DNA of 64,000 nucleotides, taken from assembly GCF_006542355.1 (NCBI RefSeq), contig NZ_CP038141.1, positions 1,680,001-1,744,000 of the forward strand, written 5' to 3'. The notes beneath the pieces were generated by a model. It did not search any database, was not told where the DNA came from, and saw nothing but the letters and a program-made list of their open reading frames with translations. This document shows positions 8,812 through 17,997 of this stretch, piece by piece. The position numbers were made by a program, and so were the translations under genes. This stretch comes from Swingsia samuiensis. GTDB lineage: Bacteria > Pseudomonadota > Alphaproteobacteria > Acetobacterales > Acetobacteraceae. How positions within the stretch are numbered: the first letter of the stretch is position 1; each line of letters opens with the position of its first letter.

Positions 8812-9352
8812 TATTTAGACTATCAATAATATGAGGTAAAAAATCATCTAATTTAGAGAAAAAATGTTCTTCTGTAGCAGGGTGTAACAGATCACCAATC
8901 AGGAGGCCATCAGGTAAAAAAGTGATAAAGTTTGATCTGAAATCAAGGTGTGTCATAGGAATACCGCAAGCTTCCAACACAGCAATATGAGCGGAAACAC
9001 CCAAGGGCAGAACAAGATGTAAGTTTTTCATGCTTTGAAGAACAGAGCGAAGATTATTTACAAAATGTTCGATTTCATCAAAGGAAATTGCATGGTTTTT
9101 TTGTGCGCTGGATGAAAGCGAAACAAAACGCGCTTTTTTCCCTCTAACCTGCGGATGGGAAGAAAAACTAATCTCTTTATCTTCAAAAGCAGAGAGAATG
9201 TCTTGGTATTCATTCACAGGACATATAGAAAGAATTAAGATCTCAGCTTCTACTGAGCCGAGATCTTTCCATTCTACAGAGTAGTCTTCTTCTTGGGGCA
9301 CAATGGTGGCTGGAGTATTTGTTGTGACCTTAAAAGAAGCTTGGGGTGTCAT
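8780..9352 (-). CDS. Divergent uracil-DNA-glycosylase-superfamily-like protein
   Basis: 190 residues. The middle and C-terminal parts resemble a UDG fold: a hydrophobic strand AEILILSICP, a strand-helix unit LHLVLPLGVSAHIAVLEACGIP and a terminal LLIGDLLHPATEE like the HPS motif region of family 4/5 UDGs. The four cysteines for the 4Fe-4S cluster and the GLAPG/RTGRPF active-site blocks are not visible, so catalysis is doubtful. It overlaps the NYN gene by 4 bp (ATGA), implying translational coupling. The superfamily call rests on pattern recognition only; it could be an unrelated alpha/beta protein. Confidence 0.45.
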   Translation of the reverse strand: MTPQASFKVTTNTPATIVPQEEDYSVEWKDLGSVEAEILILSICPVNEYQDILSAFEDKEISFSSHPQVRGKKARFVSLSSSAQKNHAISFDEIEHFVNNLRSVLQSMKNLHLVLPLGVSAHIAVLEACGIPMTHLDFRSNFITFLPDGLLIGDLLHPATEEHFFSKLDDFLPHIIDSLNTKSSASLGTQ

Positions 9353-9957
9353 ACTTCATCGCCTTCATCACTATTGAAATCAGCTGGATGGCGAACAGGT
9401 GGAGCTGGTGGACGAGGGCGACCTTCAGGGTGACGGCGTGTAAATGAAGGTGCAATGCTGGCAAGTTCAACAAATACGTCAGCTTGTCTGCGAAGGTCAT
9501 CCCCAATCATAGGAGGGGTCGAGCGCATAGAAGAAATAACGGTTACACGCACACCGCGTGTTTGTGCAGCTTCTACAGCTCGGCGCAAATCAGAATCACC
9601 GCTAATAATAACAGCGTGATCCAGCTTATGAGATTGCTCCAATAGATCTACAGTTAGTTCGACATCCATATTCCCTTTAATACGACGTCTTCCTGAATGA
9701 TCCGTAAATTCACGCGCATTTTTTACAACAAGATGATATCCGTTATAAGCAAGCCAGTCTGTGAGTGGGCGCAATGGTGAATAATCATCTGTTTCTGGCA
9801 TTGCAGCATAATAATAGGCGCGTTGAAACTGGCTTTGTGTCTCAAACATTTTGCGTAGGCTTCGAAAGTCAACTTCAAAACCAAGGTTGCGCGCGGCATG
9901 GTGAAGGCTTGCACCATCAATAAAAAGGGCAGTGCGTTCATGTGGACGCAGAAGCAT
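9349..9957 (-). CDS. NYN domain (LabA/DUF88-type) putative ribonuclease
   Basis: 202 residues. The PIN-like NYN core is clear: Asp14 in ALFIDGASLHH, Asp98 and Glu100 in GNMDVELTVDLL, and SGDSDL at 119-124 supply the acidic metal-binding site. The C-terminal 30 residues are Pro/Arg-rich and probably disordered. Members such as LabA-like and RapZ-independent NYN proteins cleave RNA in some bacteria; the target here is unknown. It is divergent from rpoZ and its stop overlaps the start of the UDG-like gene, so the two are made together. Confidence 0.85.
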   Translation of the reverse strand: MLLRPHERTALFIDGASLHHAARNLGFEVDFRSLRKMFETQSQFQRAYYYAAMPETDDYSPLRPLTDWLAYNGYHLVVKNAREFTDHSGRRRIKGNMDVELTVDLLEQSHKLDHAVIISGDSDLRRAVEAAQTRGVRVTVISSMRSTPPMIGDDLRRQADVFVELASIAPSFTRRHPEGRPRPPAPPVRHPADFNSDEGDEV

Positions 9958-10152
9958 ATGATATTCCTGACTGTAAAATAGTTTTCCGGAGCAGGGTAAT
10001 TAAAATTCCTGCCATGAATAGACAAACGAGTGAGAGGTGGGTTAGGTTTGCTTTCTGGCAGAAAAGATATGTTGATTGCATTTGCACGAACTGCGTGCTA
10101 TTGCCAAGACTATATATCCAGTTTTTTGCCATTATTTAAAGGAATCGGCTTT

Positions 10153-10536
10153 ATGGCGCGTGTAACCGTCGAAGATTGCATCGAAAAGGTTCCAAACCGT
10201 TTTGATCTGGTTCTTTTAGCTGCTCAGCGTGCACGTAATATGTCACGTGGTGAAGAACTTCGTGTTGATCGTGATAATGATAAAAACCCAGTCGTTGCTC
10301 TTCGTGAAATTGCCGAAGAAAAATTGAATCTGGGCACTCTTCGTGATGGCATTGTTCGCTCGCTAGCTCGTGCGCCAGAGCCAGAGCCTGTTGATGAAGA
10401 GGTTATGGATATTATTCCAACTGAAAAAAATATTTTCGGCCTTCAGGATGTTTCTGCAGAAGAGGAGCATGCCCATATGTCAGAAAGTGAAGCTGCTGCT
10501 ATTGAAGCTGAACTTGGTGGACGAGGTCGTCGCTAA
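10153..10536 (+). CDS. rpoZ: RNA polymerase omega subunit
   Basis: 127 residues from ATG 10153; an open frame extends upstream but homology starts at [19 protein letters not shown]. Omega binds the beta-prime subunit and aids RNA polymerase assembly. The conserved block [18 protein letters not shown] and [11 protein letters not shown] are present, with an acidic C-terminal tail usual in Alphaproteobacteria. It stands immediately before the (p)ppGpp gene, the common rpoZ-relA/spoT arrangement, which is apt because omega forms part of a ppGpp site on the polymerase. Confidence 0.94.
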   Translation: MARVTVEDCIEKVPNRFDLVLLAAQRARNMSRGEELRVDRDNDKNPVVALREIAEEKLNLGTLRDGIVRSLARAPEPEPVDEEVMDIIPTEKNIFGLQDVSAEEEHAHMSESEAAAIEAELGGRGRR

Positions 10537-10570
10537 TTAAAAGAAAAGATTAAAAAAGCAGGAGGAAAAT

Positions 10571-12868
10571 ATGCCAGAAACATTGCCTCCTGTAGAAAAA
10601 AAATCTTTAGAGAATAATATTTTTAAACCATCAATAAGTGGTTTATTGCGGCGGGTGGAAACGTATGACCCGCACGCAAATTTGAAATTAATAGAAGATG
10701 CGTATGATCTTGCGGCCTCGGCTCATAATGGGCAACTGCGAGATAATGGTGACGCGTATATAACGCATCCAATTGCGGTTGCGAGTATATTAGCCGGTTT
10801 TCGAATGGATGTGACGTCCATTCTGGTTGGCTTATTACATGATACGATTGAAGATACGGGTATTACTCTCGCTGATTTACAAAATCGTTTTGGCGAGGAT
10901 GTAGCAGCACTCGTTGATGGTGTAACCAAACTAACCCGCTTGGAGTTACAGTCAGATCGTACAAAACAAGCTGAAAATTTTCGGAAGCTTGTTTTGGCGA
11001 TGTCGCGCGATATTCGTGTTCTAATCGTCAAATTGGCTGATCGTTTGCATAATATGCGAACGCTTCACTATGTGCAGCGGTTAGACCGACGGCAGAGAAT
11101 TTCTCGTGAGACGATGGATATTTATGCGCCATTAGCCGAGCGCATAGGTATGGATCGTGTTAAAACTGAGCTGCAAAATATTGCCTTTGCTCAGCTAGAG
11201 CCAGAAGCAGACGCTACAATCCGTGCGCGTTTGAATTTTTTGCGCGGGCAGGGCGCAGATGTTATTGATCAGATCAGCAAGGAATTAACGTCCCTTTGTG
11301 CTGAGGCCGGATTAGACGATGTTGATGTAACAGGACGTGAAAAATCTCCTTTTTCGATTTGGGAGAAGATGAAACGTCGGAATATTGCTTTTGAGCAACT
11401 TTCTGACATCATGGCTTTTCGTTTGATCGTACCAACGCGCGATGCGTGTTATATGGCTTTGGGCGCTATTCATGGTGCTTATCCGATGATAGCGGGACGT
11501 TTTAAAGATTATATCTCGACCCCTAAAGCAAATGGGTACCAAAGTTTGCACACAGGGGTGACGCTTCGCTCCCCTCGTAACCAGAAGATAGAAGTGCAGA
11601 TCCGTACGCGTGAGATGCATGATTGGGCAGAAGACGGAGTAGCTTCTCATTGGGCTTATAAAGAAGACATGACGCCCAATGAGCGTGAAACGATGGCGTT
11701 GTCGGGCATATTTGGGAAAAATAATCGTAAATTACGGTGGGTGCAGGATCTTCTTGAAATTTTGGAAGATAGTGAAGCGCCCGATGAGTTTTTAGAAAAT
11801 ACGAAGCTTGAATTATACCAAGATCAGGTTTTTTGCTTTACGCCTAAAGGGCAACTTATCTCTCTTCCAAGGGGGGCGACGCCGATTGATTTTGCTTATG
11901 CTGTGCATAGTCAAGTCGGTGATACATGTGTTGGCGCTAAGGTTAATGGTCGATTGATCCCATTGCGGCACGAGCTGCAAAATGGGGATCAAGTTGAGAT
12001 TATGACGGCACGAGGAGGTACTCCATCTCCGTCATGGGAACGTTTCGTCGTTACTGGGAAAGCGCGTGCGAGGATACGGCGCTTTGTTGTGGCTCAACAG
12101 CGGCAAGTTTATATTGATAATGGCCGGGTTGCTATTGCAAAAGCCTTCCGACAGGAAGGGGCAGATGGATCTGAGAAAGTGCTGGAGGGGATTCTCAAAG
12201 AGCTCCGACAGGCTTCTGTTGAAGATTTATATGTTGCGGTAGGGAATGGGCAATTAGGCCCTAAAGATGTTGTTAATGCTGCTTATCCGGAGTTAAAACC
12301 AGCGGGAAGGGCACCTCGTCTGGTACCGGGGCTTTCGCCGCGTTTTGGTCAGTCTCTTCTTTTGGGGGCAGGGAATATTCCTGCTCGGAAGAAAACGTCT
12401 CAATCCAATCAAATTATAAAAGGATTAGGGGTCGGGATTGCGACGAGCTTTGCCGGATGCTGTCGTCCTATCCCGGGAGATAGTATTGTTGGGGTGATTG
12501 CTCAAAGCAAAGGCGTTACAATCCATCGCAAAGGGTGTCAAAATCTGGCTAGTTTTTCGGAAAATCCTGAGCGGTTTATTGAAGTTGATTGGGATTATGA
12601 TGCCATTGCAAAGCGTGTGGATACGACACCTTATACTGCTCGTTTATCTGTTGTTGCGACGAATGAGCCGGCTGTCTTGGCAACCCTTACAAACGCAGCG
12701 GCCAAAAGCGGTGGAAGTGTTGTGAACTTAAAAATAGTAAATAGACAGTTGGATTTTATGGAAATTTTGGTGGATGTGGAGGTGAAAGATTTAAAACATC
12801 TTTTATCACTCATTACTTCTTTTCGGGTGGCTGTTGGTGTGATGCAAGTCGAGCGCGTTAAGGGATAA
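10571..12868 (+). CDS. Bifunctional (p)ppGpp synthetase/hydrolase (Rsh)
   Basis: 765 residues, one long-form Rsh enzyme. The order is an HD hydrolase domain (His66 in ITHP, HD at 90-91 in LLHDTIEDT), a nucleotidyltransferase synthetase domain (YISTPKANGYQSLHT around residue 322), a TGS domain, the conserved CCRPIPGD segment near 630 and a C-terminal ACT domain. The intact HD block predicts hydrolase as well as synthetase activity, as for the single Rsh/SpoT of Alphaproteobacteria. It controls the stringent response. GGAGG stands 6 nt before the ATG. Confidence 0.95.
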   Translation: MPETLPPVEKKSLENNIFKPSISGLLRRVETYDPHANLKLIEDAYDLAASAHNGQLRDNGDAYITHPIAVASILAGFRMDVTSILVGLLHDTIEDTGITLADLQNRFGEDVAALVDGVTKLTRLELQSDRTKQAENFRKLVLAMSRDIRVLIVKLADRLHNMRTLHYVQRLDRRQRISRETMDIYAPLAERIGMDRVKTELQNIAFAQLEPEADATIRARLNFLRGQGADVIDQISKELTSLCAEAGLDDVDVTGREKSPFSIWEKMKRRNIAFEQLSDIMAFRLIVPTRDACYMALGAIHGAYPMIAGRFKDYISTPKANGYQSLHTGVTLRSPRNQKIEVQIRTREMHDWAEDGVASHWAYKEDMTPNERETMALSGIFGKNNRKLRWVQDLLEILEDSEAPDEFLENTKLELYQDQVFCFTPKGQLISLPRGATPIDFAYAVHSQVGDTCVGAKVNGRLIPLRHELQNGDQVEIMTARGGTPSPSWERFVVTGKARARIRRFVVAQQRQVYIDNGRVAIAKAFRQEGADGSEKVLEGILKELRQASVEDLYVAVGNGQLGPKDVVNAAYPELKPAGRAPRLVPGLSPRFGQSLLLGAGNIPARKKTSQSNQIIKGLGVGIATSFAGCCRPIPGDSIVGVIAQSKGVTIHRKGCQNLASFSENPERFIEVDWDYDAIAKRVDTTPYTARLSVVATNEPAVLATLTNAAAKSGGSVVNLKIVNRQLDFMEILVDVEVKDLKHLLSLITSFRVAVGVMQVERVKG

Positions 12869-12872
12869 AAAG

Positions 12873-13277
12873 ATGATATTAGGGATAGGGATCGATTTAT
12901 GTATGATCCCTCGTATTGGAGATATGATCGAAAAATATGGGGAGCGTTTTTTGAACCGTGTTTTTACAGAAGATGAGCGGATTTATTGTGAACGTTTTTC
13001 ATCCGTGCCTCGGATAGGAAGCTATGCTAAGCGTTGGGCTGCAAAAGAAGCGTGCGTTAAAGCGCTGGGGACGGGTGTTGCCAAGGGAATAACCCTACAG
13101 GATATAAGCGTTTTTAATGATGCTGCAGGCGCTCCGAAAATAGCTCTGAGAGGGAAGGCACTTGCTGCTTTAGAGGAGCTGACACCGACCAATAGTCGTG
13201 CAGAAATTTTAGTCAGTTTAACGGATGATACTCCTTTTGCTATGGCCCAAGTCATTATTCAGGCAATTTACGTCTGA
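12873..13277 (+). CDS. acpS: Holo-[acyl-carrier-protein] synthase
   Basis: 134 residues. It transfers 4'-phosphopantetheine from CoA to acyl carrier protein. The two family signatures are present: GIGIDLCMIPRI at the N-terminus (Asp8 binds Mg2+) and RWAAKEACVKALGTG, whose Glu is the second metal ligand. It begins 4 bp after the Rsh stop, so translation is probably coupled. Normal length and intact. Confidence 0.95.
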   Translation: MILGIGIDLCMIPRIGDMIEKYGERFLNRVFTEDERIYCERFSSVPRIGSYAKRWAAKEACVKALGTGVAKGITLQDISVFNDAAGAPKIALRGKALAALEELTPTNSRAEILVSLTDDTPFAMAQVIIQAIYV

Positions 13278-13339
13278 AATGCTCGCTATTCAAAAAGAAC
13301 TGAGTTAAAAGCGCTTGGTGAAGTAAGGAGATAGGCCCC

Positions 13340-14122
13340 ATGTGGGGGAAAAAACAATTAGACAATCCGCCAGAGAAGAAACAGGAAACTTTGGGAGAAA
13401 CTATTCGGTGGTTTCTCATGATGCTTTTTGTTGTCCTTGCTGTGAGAACGTTTATTTTCGAGCCGTTTAATATACCATCAGGCTCCATGATCCCAACCTT
13501 ACAGATTGGTGATTTTGTATATGTATCGAAGTTCAGTTACGGTTATTCCCGCTATTCTTTCCCATATTCGCTTGATTTATTTGACGGTCGAATTTTGGAG
13601 AGTGATCCACATCGTGGAGACGTCGCTGTTTTTCGTTACACGCGTGATACATCAACGGCTTATATTAAACGTATTGTCGGGTTGCCGGGAGATCGGATTC
13701 AGGTCACAGGCGGTCAGTTATATGTGAATGGTGTTGAAGTTCCACGCAGGGATTTGGGGCACTATGAAGTACGTGATGAGCGGAATGAGTTGTTAAGTGG
13801 TGAGTTGTATAATGAAAGCCTCCCTGGGAGTGATGGGCGTGCAACAGTTAACCATGATATTTTAAAATTAACGGATGATGGCTTTGCCAATAACACCCCA
13901 GAATACGTTGTTCCTCAAGGTTATTTCTTTGCCATGGGAGATGATCGGGATGATAGTTCTGATAGCCGGTTTCAGAAAGATTTAGGCTTTGTGCCGATCC
14001 AAAATCTTGTGGGGCGAGCGCAGGTCGTGTTGTTCTCTCTCGATTTTCGTCATCCTGCATGGCAGTTTTGGTATTGGCCAGTTGAAATCCGGTTTAATCG
14101 CTTTTTGCATTCAGTAACATGA
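13340..14122 (+). CDS. lepB: Signal peptidase I
   Basis: 260 residues. One N-terminal membrane helix (about 22-40) precedes the catalytic serine Ser49 in IPSGSMIPTL. The general-base lysine lies in AYIKRIVGLPGD (near 110), and the box-E motif reads MGDDRDDSSDSR, where most enzymes have MGDNRDNS. It removes signal peptides from exported proteins at the periplasmic face. The start is ATG with AAGGAGA upstream. The stop overlaps the rnc start by 4 bp. Confidence 0.94.
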   Translation: MWGKKQLDNPPEKKQETLGETIRWFLMMLFVVLAVRTFIFEPFNIPSGSMIPTLQIGDFVYVSKFSYGYSRYSFPYSLDLFDGRILESDPHRGDVAVFRYTRDTSTAYIKRIVGLPGDRIQVTGGQLYVNGVEVPRRDLGHYEVRDERNELLSGELYNESLPGSDGRATVNHDILKLTDDGFANNTPEYVVPQGYFFAMGDDRDDSSDSRFQKDLGFVPIQNLVGRAQVVLFSLDFRHPAWQFWYWPVEIRFNRFLHSVT

Positions 14123-14859
14123 CTCTTTCTCAAGATCAGATTGAGGATTCTATACAAAAAGCATTAGGGTATCATTTTAAGAATATTCAGCTTTTAAGAG
14201 AAGCCTTAACACATCGTTCTGCTGTCAGTGGTCGCCGTCAGAAGGGCGGGCGTAAGAGAAGTGCTGCGCTCCCTAAAGGCTCAGGATCGAACGAACGTCT
14301 TGAGTTTGTAGGCGATCGGGTCTTGGGGCTTTTGATGGCAGAGTGGTTGTTTCAGCACTTCCCTCAAGAGCAGGAAGGGGCATTAGGTCCGCGGCATGCC
14401 CATTTGGTTTCGCGTCCCATTTTAGCAGAAATTGCAGATCAGATTGGGCTTTCGGCATTTATTAATATAGCTTCCCATGAAGAAGCGGCTGGGATTCGTC
14501 AGTTATCGAGTATACAAGCCGATGCAATGGAAGCTGTACTTGGGGCGCTTTATTTGGACGGGGGGTTAGAACCTCCCAAGTATGTCGTGCATAAATATTG
14601 GGGAGAAAAGATTGACAGTCAGCTTCGCCCTCATAAAGAACCCAAAACGTTGTTGCAGGAATATCTCTTATCTTTAGGGCGGCCTTTGCCTCATTATGAG
14701 TTGATTTCTGCCGAAGGACCATCACATGCGCCAGTCTTTCGGATTGAAGTTAAAGCGCAAGGCTTAACTGGCAAGGGAGAGGCCGGGAGTAAAAGGCTTG
14801 CAGAGAGTGCTGCTGCATTAGATCTGTTAAAACTTCTTGGCCAGAATGTAGCGCCATAA
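14119..14859 (+). CDS. rnc: Ribonuclease III
   Basis: 246 residues. The signature NERLEFVGD (58-66, catalytic Glu62 and Asp66) and the second acidic pair in QADAMEAVLGALYLDGG form the metal site; a double-stranded RNA-binding domain occupies the last ~75 residues (QEYLLSLGRPLPHYEL onward). It processes rRNA precursors and other duplex RNAs. A Lys/Arg/Gly-rich insertion of ~17 residues (about 37-56) separates the first helix from the signature. Overlaps lepB by ATGA. Confidence 0.95.
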   Translation: MTLSQDQIEDSIQKALGYHFKNIQLLREALTHRSAVSGRRQKGGRKRSAALPKGSGSNERLEFVGDRVLGLLMAEWLFQHFPQEQEGALGPRHAHLVSRPILAEIADQIGLSAFINIASHEEAAGIRQLSSIQADAMEAVLGALYLDGGLEPPKYVVHKYWGEKIDSQLRPHKEPKTLLQEYLLSLGRPLPHYELISAEGPSHAPVFRIEVKAQGLTGKGEAGSKRLAESAAALDLLKLLGQNVAP

Positions 14860-14886
14860 TAAGGTGCAGAAAAAAGGATGAATAGT

Positions 14887-15774
14887 ATGACCACTCGCTG
14901 CGGTTTCGTGGCCCTTGTTGGCGCCCCTAACGCCGGAAAATCCACACTTTTGAACCGCATTGCTGGTGTTAAATTATCCATTGTGAGTCCAAAGGCGCAA
15001 ACAACACGCTTTAGAACGCTCGGAATCGTAGTAAGAGAAAATACTCAAATCATATTGGTTGATTTGCCGGGAATTTTTAAACCACGCCGGCGGTTGGACC
15101 GGGCTATGGTCAATGCCGCATGGACTGGATCGCAAGATGCAGACCTGACGTTGTTAATGATTGATGCCAAGTTGGGTTTGCGTGATGATGTTAGAGAAAT
15201 TATAACCAAACTTGCGCAGAGTAATGGTAAAATCTGGCTTGTCTTGAATAAGACAGATCTTATTGCTGCTGAAGATCTTCTCCCGATTACTAAAGAAGTT
15301 AATGATCTTTTGCCTGTTGAGCGTGTCTTTATGGTGAGTGCACGTTCAGGCGATGGTGTTGAAGATTTGCTCGATCAATTGACGGCTGATCTTCCTGAGG
15401 GGCCATTCTTATATCCAGAAGATGATTTGACTGATTTGCCAGATCGGTTGTTGGCCGCAGAGTTGGTTCGTGAACAAGTCTTTATGCAAACGCATGAAGA
15501 AATTCCATATCAGGCAACTGTTGAAACAGAGAGCTTTAAAGAGCGCCCTGATGGGTCTGTTCGTATAGAAGTGACAATTTACGTTTCTCGAGCTGGGCAC
15601 AAAGCGATTTTGATTGGCGAAGGCGGTCATAAAATAAAATCGATTGGCGCCCGTGCACGTTTAGAGTTGCAAGAGCTATTAGATCGTCCGTGCCATTTGT
15701 TTTTAAACGTGAAAGAACGTGCAGGCTGGGATGAGGAAAAAGCACGTCTGCGAGCAATTGGTTTGGAAGATTAG
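14887..15774 (+). CDS. era: GTPase Era
   Basis: 295 residues from the ATG at 14887, preferred over 14878 because AAGG ends directly before the first ATG but is correctly spaced for the second. The P-loop is GAPNAGKS (12-19), switch region TTRFRT, DLPG and NKTD motifs are present, and the C-terminal KH domain carries GEGGHKIKSIG. Era binds the 3' end of 16S rRNA and the 30S subunit, a fitting partner for the upstream RNase III. Intact. Confidence 0.95.
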   Translation: MTTRCGFVALVGAPNAGKSTLLNRIAGVKLSIVSPKAQTTRFRTLGIVVRENTQIILVDLPGIFKPRRRLDRAMVNAAWTGSQDADLTLLMIDAKLGLRDDVREIITKLAQSNGKIWLVLNKTDLIAAEDLLPITKEVNDLLPVERVFMVSARSGDGVEDLLDQLTADLPEGPFLYPEDDLTDLPDRLLAAELVREQVFMQTHEEIPYQATVETESFKERPDGSVRIEVTIYVSRAGHKAILIGEGGHKIKSIGARARLELQELLDRPCHLFLNVKERAGWDEEKARLRAIGLED

Positions 15775-15886
15775 TGAGTGTAATAAGAAGATAAAGAATA
15801 TTGCTTTTTTCGAGGATCGCTTGTGACAATCTCTCGGGAGATGTATGACAAGTAAAACGCACCGTAATCCATCCAGAGACGGGTAT

Positions 15887-16615
15887 ATGACTGAAAAACA
15901 AGAAAGCTATAAGCGTGTTCTCCTGAAAGTGTCTGGAGAGGCACTGATGGGTAAGGCAGCATCAGGCGTTGACCCCGATATGATCGATATGGTGGCCGCT
16001 GATATTGCAGAAGTTGTGCGCTCTGGTGTGCAGGTATGTTTGGTTGTTGGTGGTGGAAATATCTTTCGTGGATTATCTGCTGCGGCAAAAGGAATGGACC
16101 GGGCGCAAGGTGATTACGCTGGCATGCTTGCGACGGTTATTAATGCGCTAATGCTTCAAAATGGTTTGGAGCGCCAAGGGCTGGAAACGCGTGTTATGAC
16201 TGCCATTCAAATGGCCTCTATTGCTGAGCCATACATTCGCCGCCGCGCTGTGCGCCACATGGAAAAAGGGCGTGTTGTTATTTTTGCTGCCGGAACGGGT
16301 AATCCGTTTTTTACAACAGATACAGCCGCAGCTCTTCGTGCGAACGAGATGGAGTGTGATGCTCTGTTTAAAGGTACGCAGGTGGATGGGATATATTCCG
16401 ATGATCCTCGGCGTAACCCGGATGCAACGCGTTATGATCGTTTGACGTACATGGATGTGTTGTCACAGCAGTTGAATGTTATGGATGCTGCGGCTATCAG
16501 TCTTGCTCGTGAAAATAAGCTGCCTATTGTTGTGTTCAATATGCATGCGCCTGGCGCTTTTGGTGCAGTTGTTCGTAGCGAAGGGCTTTTCACCAAGGTT
16601 GTCGAAGCCAATTAA
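15887..16615 (+). CDS. pyrH: UMP kinase
   Basis: 242 residues from ATG 15887; a longer frame from 15845 adds residues outside the family. The amino acid kinase fold shows [40 protein letters not shown] and the [14 protein letters not shown] loop. It phosphorylates UMP to UDP and is usually allosterically controlled by GTP and UTP. The common neighbours rpsB and tsf are missing upstream; era is there instead. frr follows. Confidence 0.95.
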   Translation: MTEKQESYKRVLLKVSGEALMGKAASGVDPDMIDMVAADIAEVVRSGVQVCLVVGGGNIFRGLSAAAKGMDRAQGDYAGMLATVINALMLQNGLERQGLETRVMTAIQMASIAEPYIRRRAVRHMEKGRVVIFAAGTGNPFFTTDTAAALRANEMECDALFKGTQVDGIYSDDPRRNPDATRYDRLTYMDVLSQQLNVMDAAAISLARENKLPIVVFNMHAPGAFGAVVRSEGLFTKVVEAN

Positions 16616-16653
16616 AATTTCTGTGTTCATCGAAACTATGAAGGAACAGCTTT

Positions 16654-17220
16654 ATGCCTGCTGACCTGAAGGACTTGTTAGCTGATCTTACGCGCCGGAT
16701 GGATGGTGCGATTGACAGTCTTCGCCGTGATCTATCTGGCTTACGTTCTGGGCGTGCAAGTCCCAACTTGCTAGAGCCTGTACGTGTAGAAGCGTATGGT
16801 TCGGAAGTGCCATTGTCACAGGTTGGTTCAATCGCTGTCCCTGAAGCACGTATGTTAACGGTTTCTGTTTGGGATCGAAGCGTCGTGGGGGCTGTTGAGC
16901 GTGCTATTCGTGATAGCGGGCTTGGCCTTAATCCGGCTGCGGATGGGCAGACAATCCGTGTTCCTATTCCCGTTCTAACGGAAGAGCGTCGTAATGAGTT
17001 AGCACGTGCTGCTGGCCGATATGCTGAAAATGCTAAGATTGCTGTTCGTGGTGTTCGTCGTGATGGGATGGAGCAAACCAAAACGGCTGAAAAAAATAGT
17101 GATATCAGCCAAGATGATATGAAAACATGGTCAGATTCTATTCAGAAACTGACGGATGAATACGTCAAAAAAATTGATGATATTTTGGCTGAAAAAGAGC
17201 GTGAGATTAAGCAAGTCTGA
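16654..17220 (+). CDS. frr: Ribosome recycling factor
   Basis: 188 residues. The three-helix bundle motifs [36 protein letters not shown] and the C-terminal [15 protein letters not shown] are present. RRF with EF-G splits post-termination ribosomes. It starts 38 bp after pyrH at ATG with GAAGGA upstream, and uppS follows 9 bp after its stop, the standard pyrH-frr-uppS order. Confidence 0.96.
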   Translation: MPADLKDLLADLTRRMDGAIDSLRRDLSGLRSGRASPNLLEPVRVEAYGSEVPLSQVGSIAVPEARMLTVSVWDRSVVGAVERAIRDSGLGLNPAADGQTIRVPIPVLTEERRNELARAAGRYAENAKIAVRGVRRDGMEQTKTAEKNSDISQDDMKTWSDSIQKLTDEYVKKIDDILAEKEREIKQV

Positions 17221-17229
17221 TTTGATCTC

Positions 17230-17997
17230 TTGACTAAAACCACCTCTTCTCAGCCGGTATCGTGTTCGGGGACTATCGCCCCGCACGAGTTAAGCACCAT
17301 TCCTGTGCATGTTGCTTTAATTATGGACGGGAATGGTCGTTGGGCGCGTTCTCGGCGCTTGCCGGTTGCTGTGGGGCACCAGCAAGGCGCAGAGGCTGTG
17401 CAGAGGTGTGTGCAAACGGCTATTAAGCATGGAGTGAAGTATCTTACACTTTATGCTTTTTCTTCTGAAAACTGGCGCCGATCTTCAGAGGAAATTAAAG
17501 ATTTAACGTCATTATTACGTTTTTACGTGCGTCATAAATTAAATGAATTGCATGAGCAGGGTGTTCGTCTCCAAGTAATAGGGGAGCCTGAGCGGTTTGA
17601 TAATGCTCTTTACGAAGAGCTGAAACGTGCTGAAGCAAAAACCCATGCAAACACAAAGTTGGTTTTAACGCTTGCTCTTTCTTATGGGGGGCGGGCTGAT
17701 ATTGTTCAGGCAAGCCGTGTTTTAGCGCAGAAAATTGCTCAAGGTGCGTTATCACCTGAGGATATTACAGAGGAGCTTTTGGGCGCGGCTTTGCAAACCT
17801 CTGGAACGCCTGATCCAGATTTGGTGATCAGGACCAGTGGAGAATGTCGCTTGTCCAATTTTCTATTATGGCAAAGTGCATATGCAGAGTTTGTATTTAT
17901 GGATGTTTTATGGCCCGATTTTGGAGAATCTGAATTTCTTGAAGCATTGTCGTATTTTGCAAAGAGGCAAAGGCGGTTTGGTGGTCGGCCGGCATGA
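17230..17997 (+). CDS. uppS: Isoprenyl transferase (undecaprenyl diphosphate synthase)
   Basis: 255 residues from a TTG at 17230, the only plausible initiator before the conserved core. The cis-prenyltransferase signature MDGNGRWA contains catalytic Asp33; FSSENWRR and the C-terminal RTSGECRLSNFLLWQ bind substrate and Mg2+. It elongates farnesyl diphosphate to the C55 carrier lipid for peptidoglycan and LPS O-chains. No strong ribosome site is seen, so it may rely on coupling to frr. It overlaps cdsA by 4 bp. Confidence 0.93.
   Translation: MTKTTSSQPVSCSGTIAPHELSTIPVHVALIMDGNGRWARSRRLPVAVGHQQGAEAVQRCVQTAIKHGVKYLTLYAFSSENWRRSSEEIKDLTSLLRFYVRHKLNELHEQGVRLQVIGEPERFDNALYEELKRAEAKTHANTKLVLTLALSYGGRADIVQASRVLAQKIAQGALSPEDITEELLGAALQTSGTPDPDLVIRTSGECRLSNFLLWQSAYAEFVFMDVLWPDFGESEFLEALSYFAKRQRRFGGRPA

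Noticed and set aside
16590-17081. A 163-codon Arg/Ser-rich minus-strand frame opposite frr.
   Set aside because: Arg/Ser-rich shadows are typical antisense artefacts; frr is unmistakable on the plus strand.
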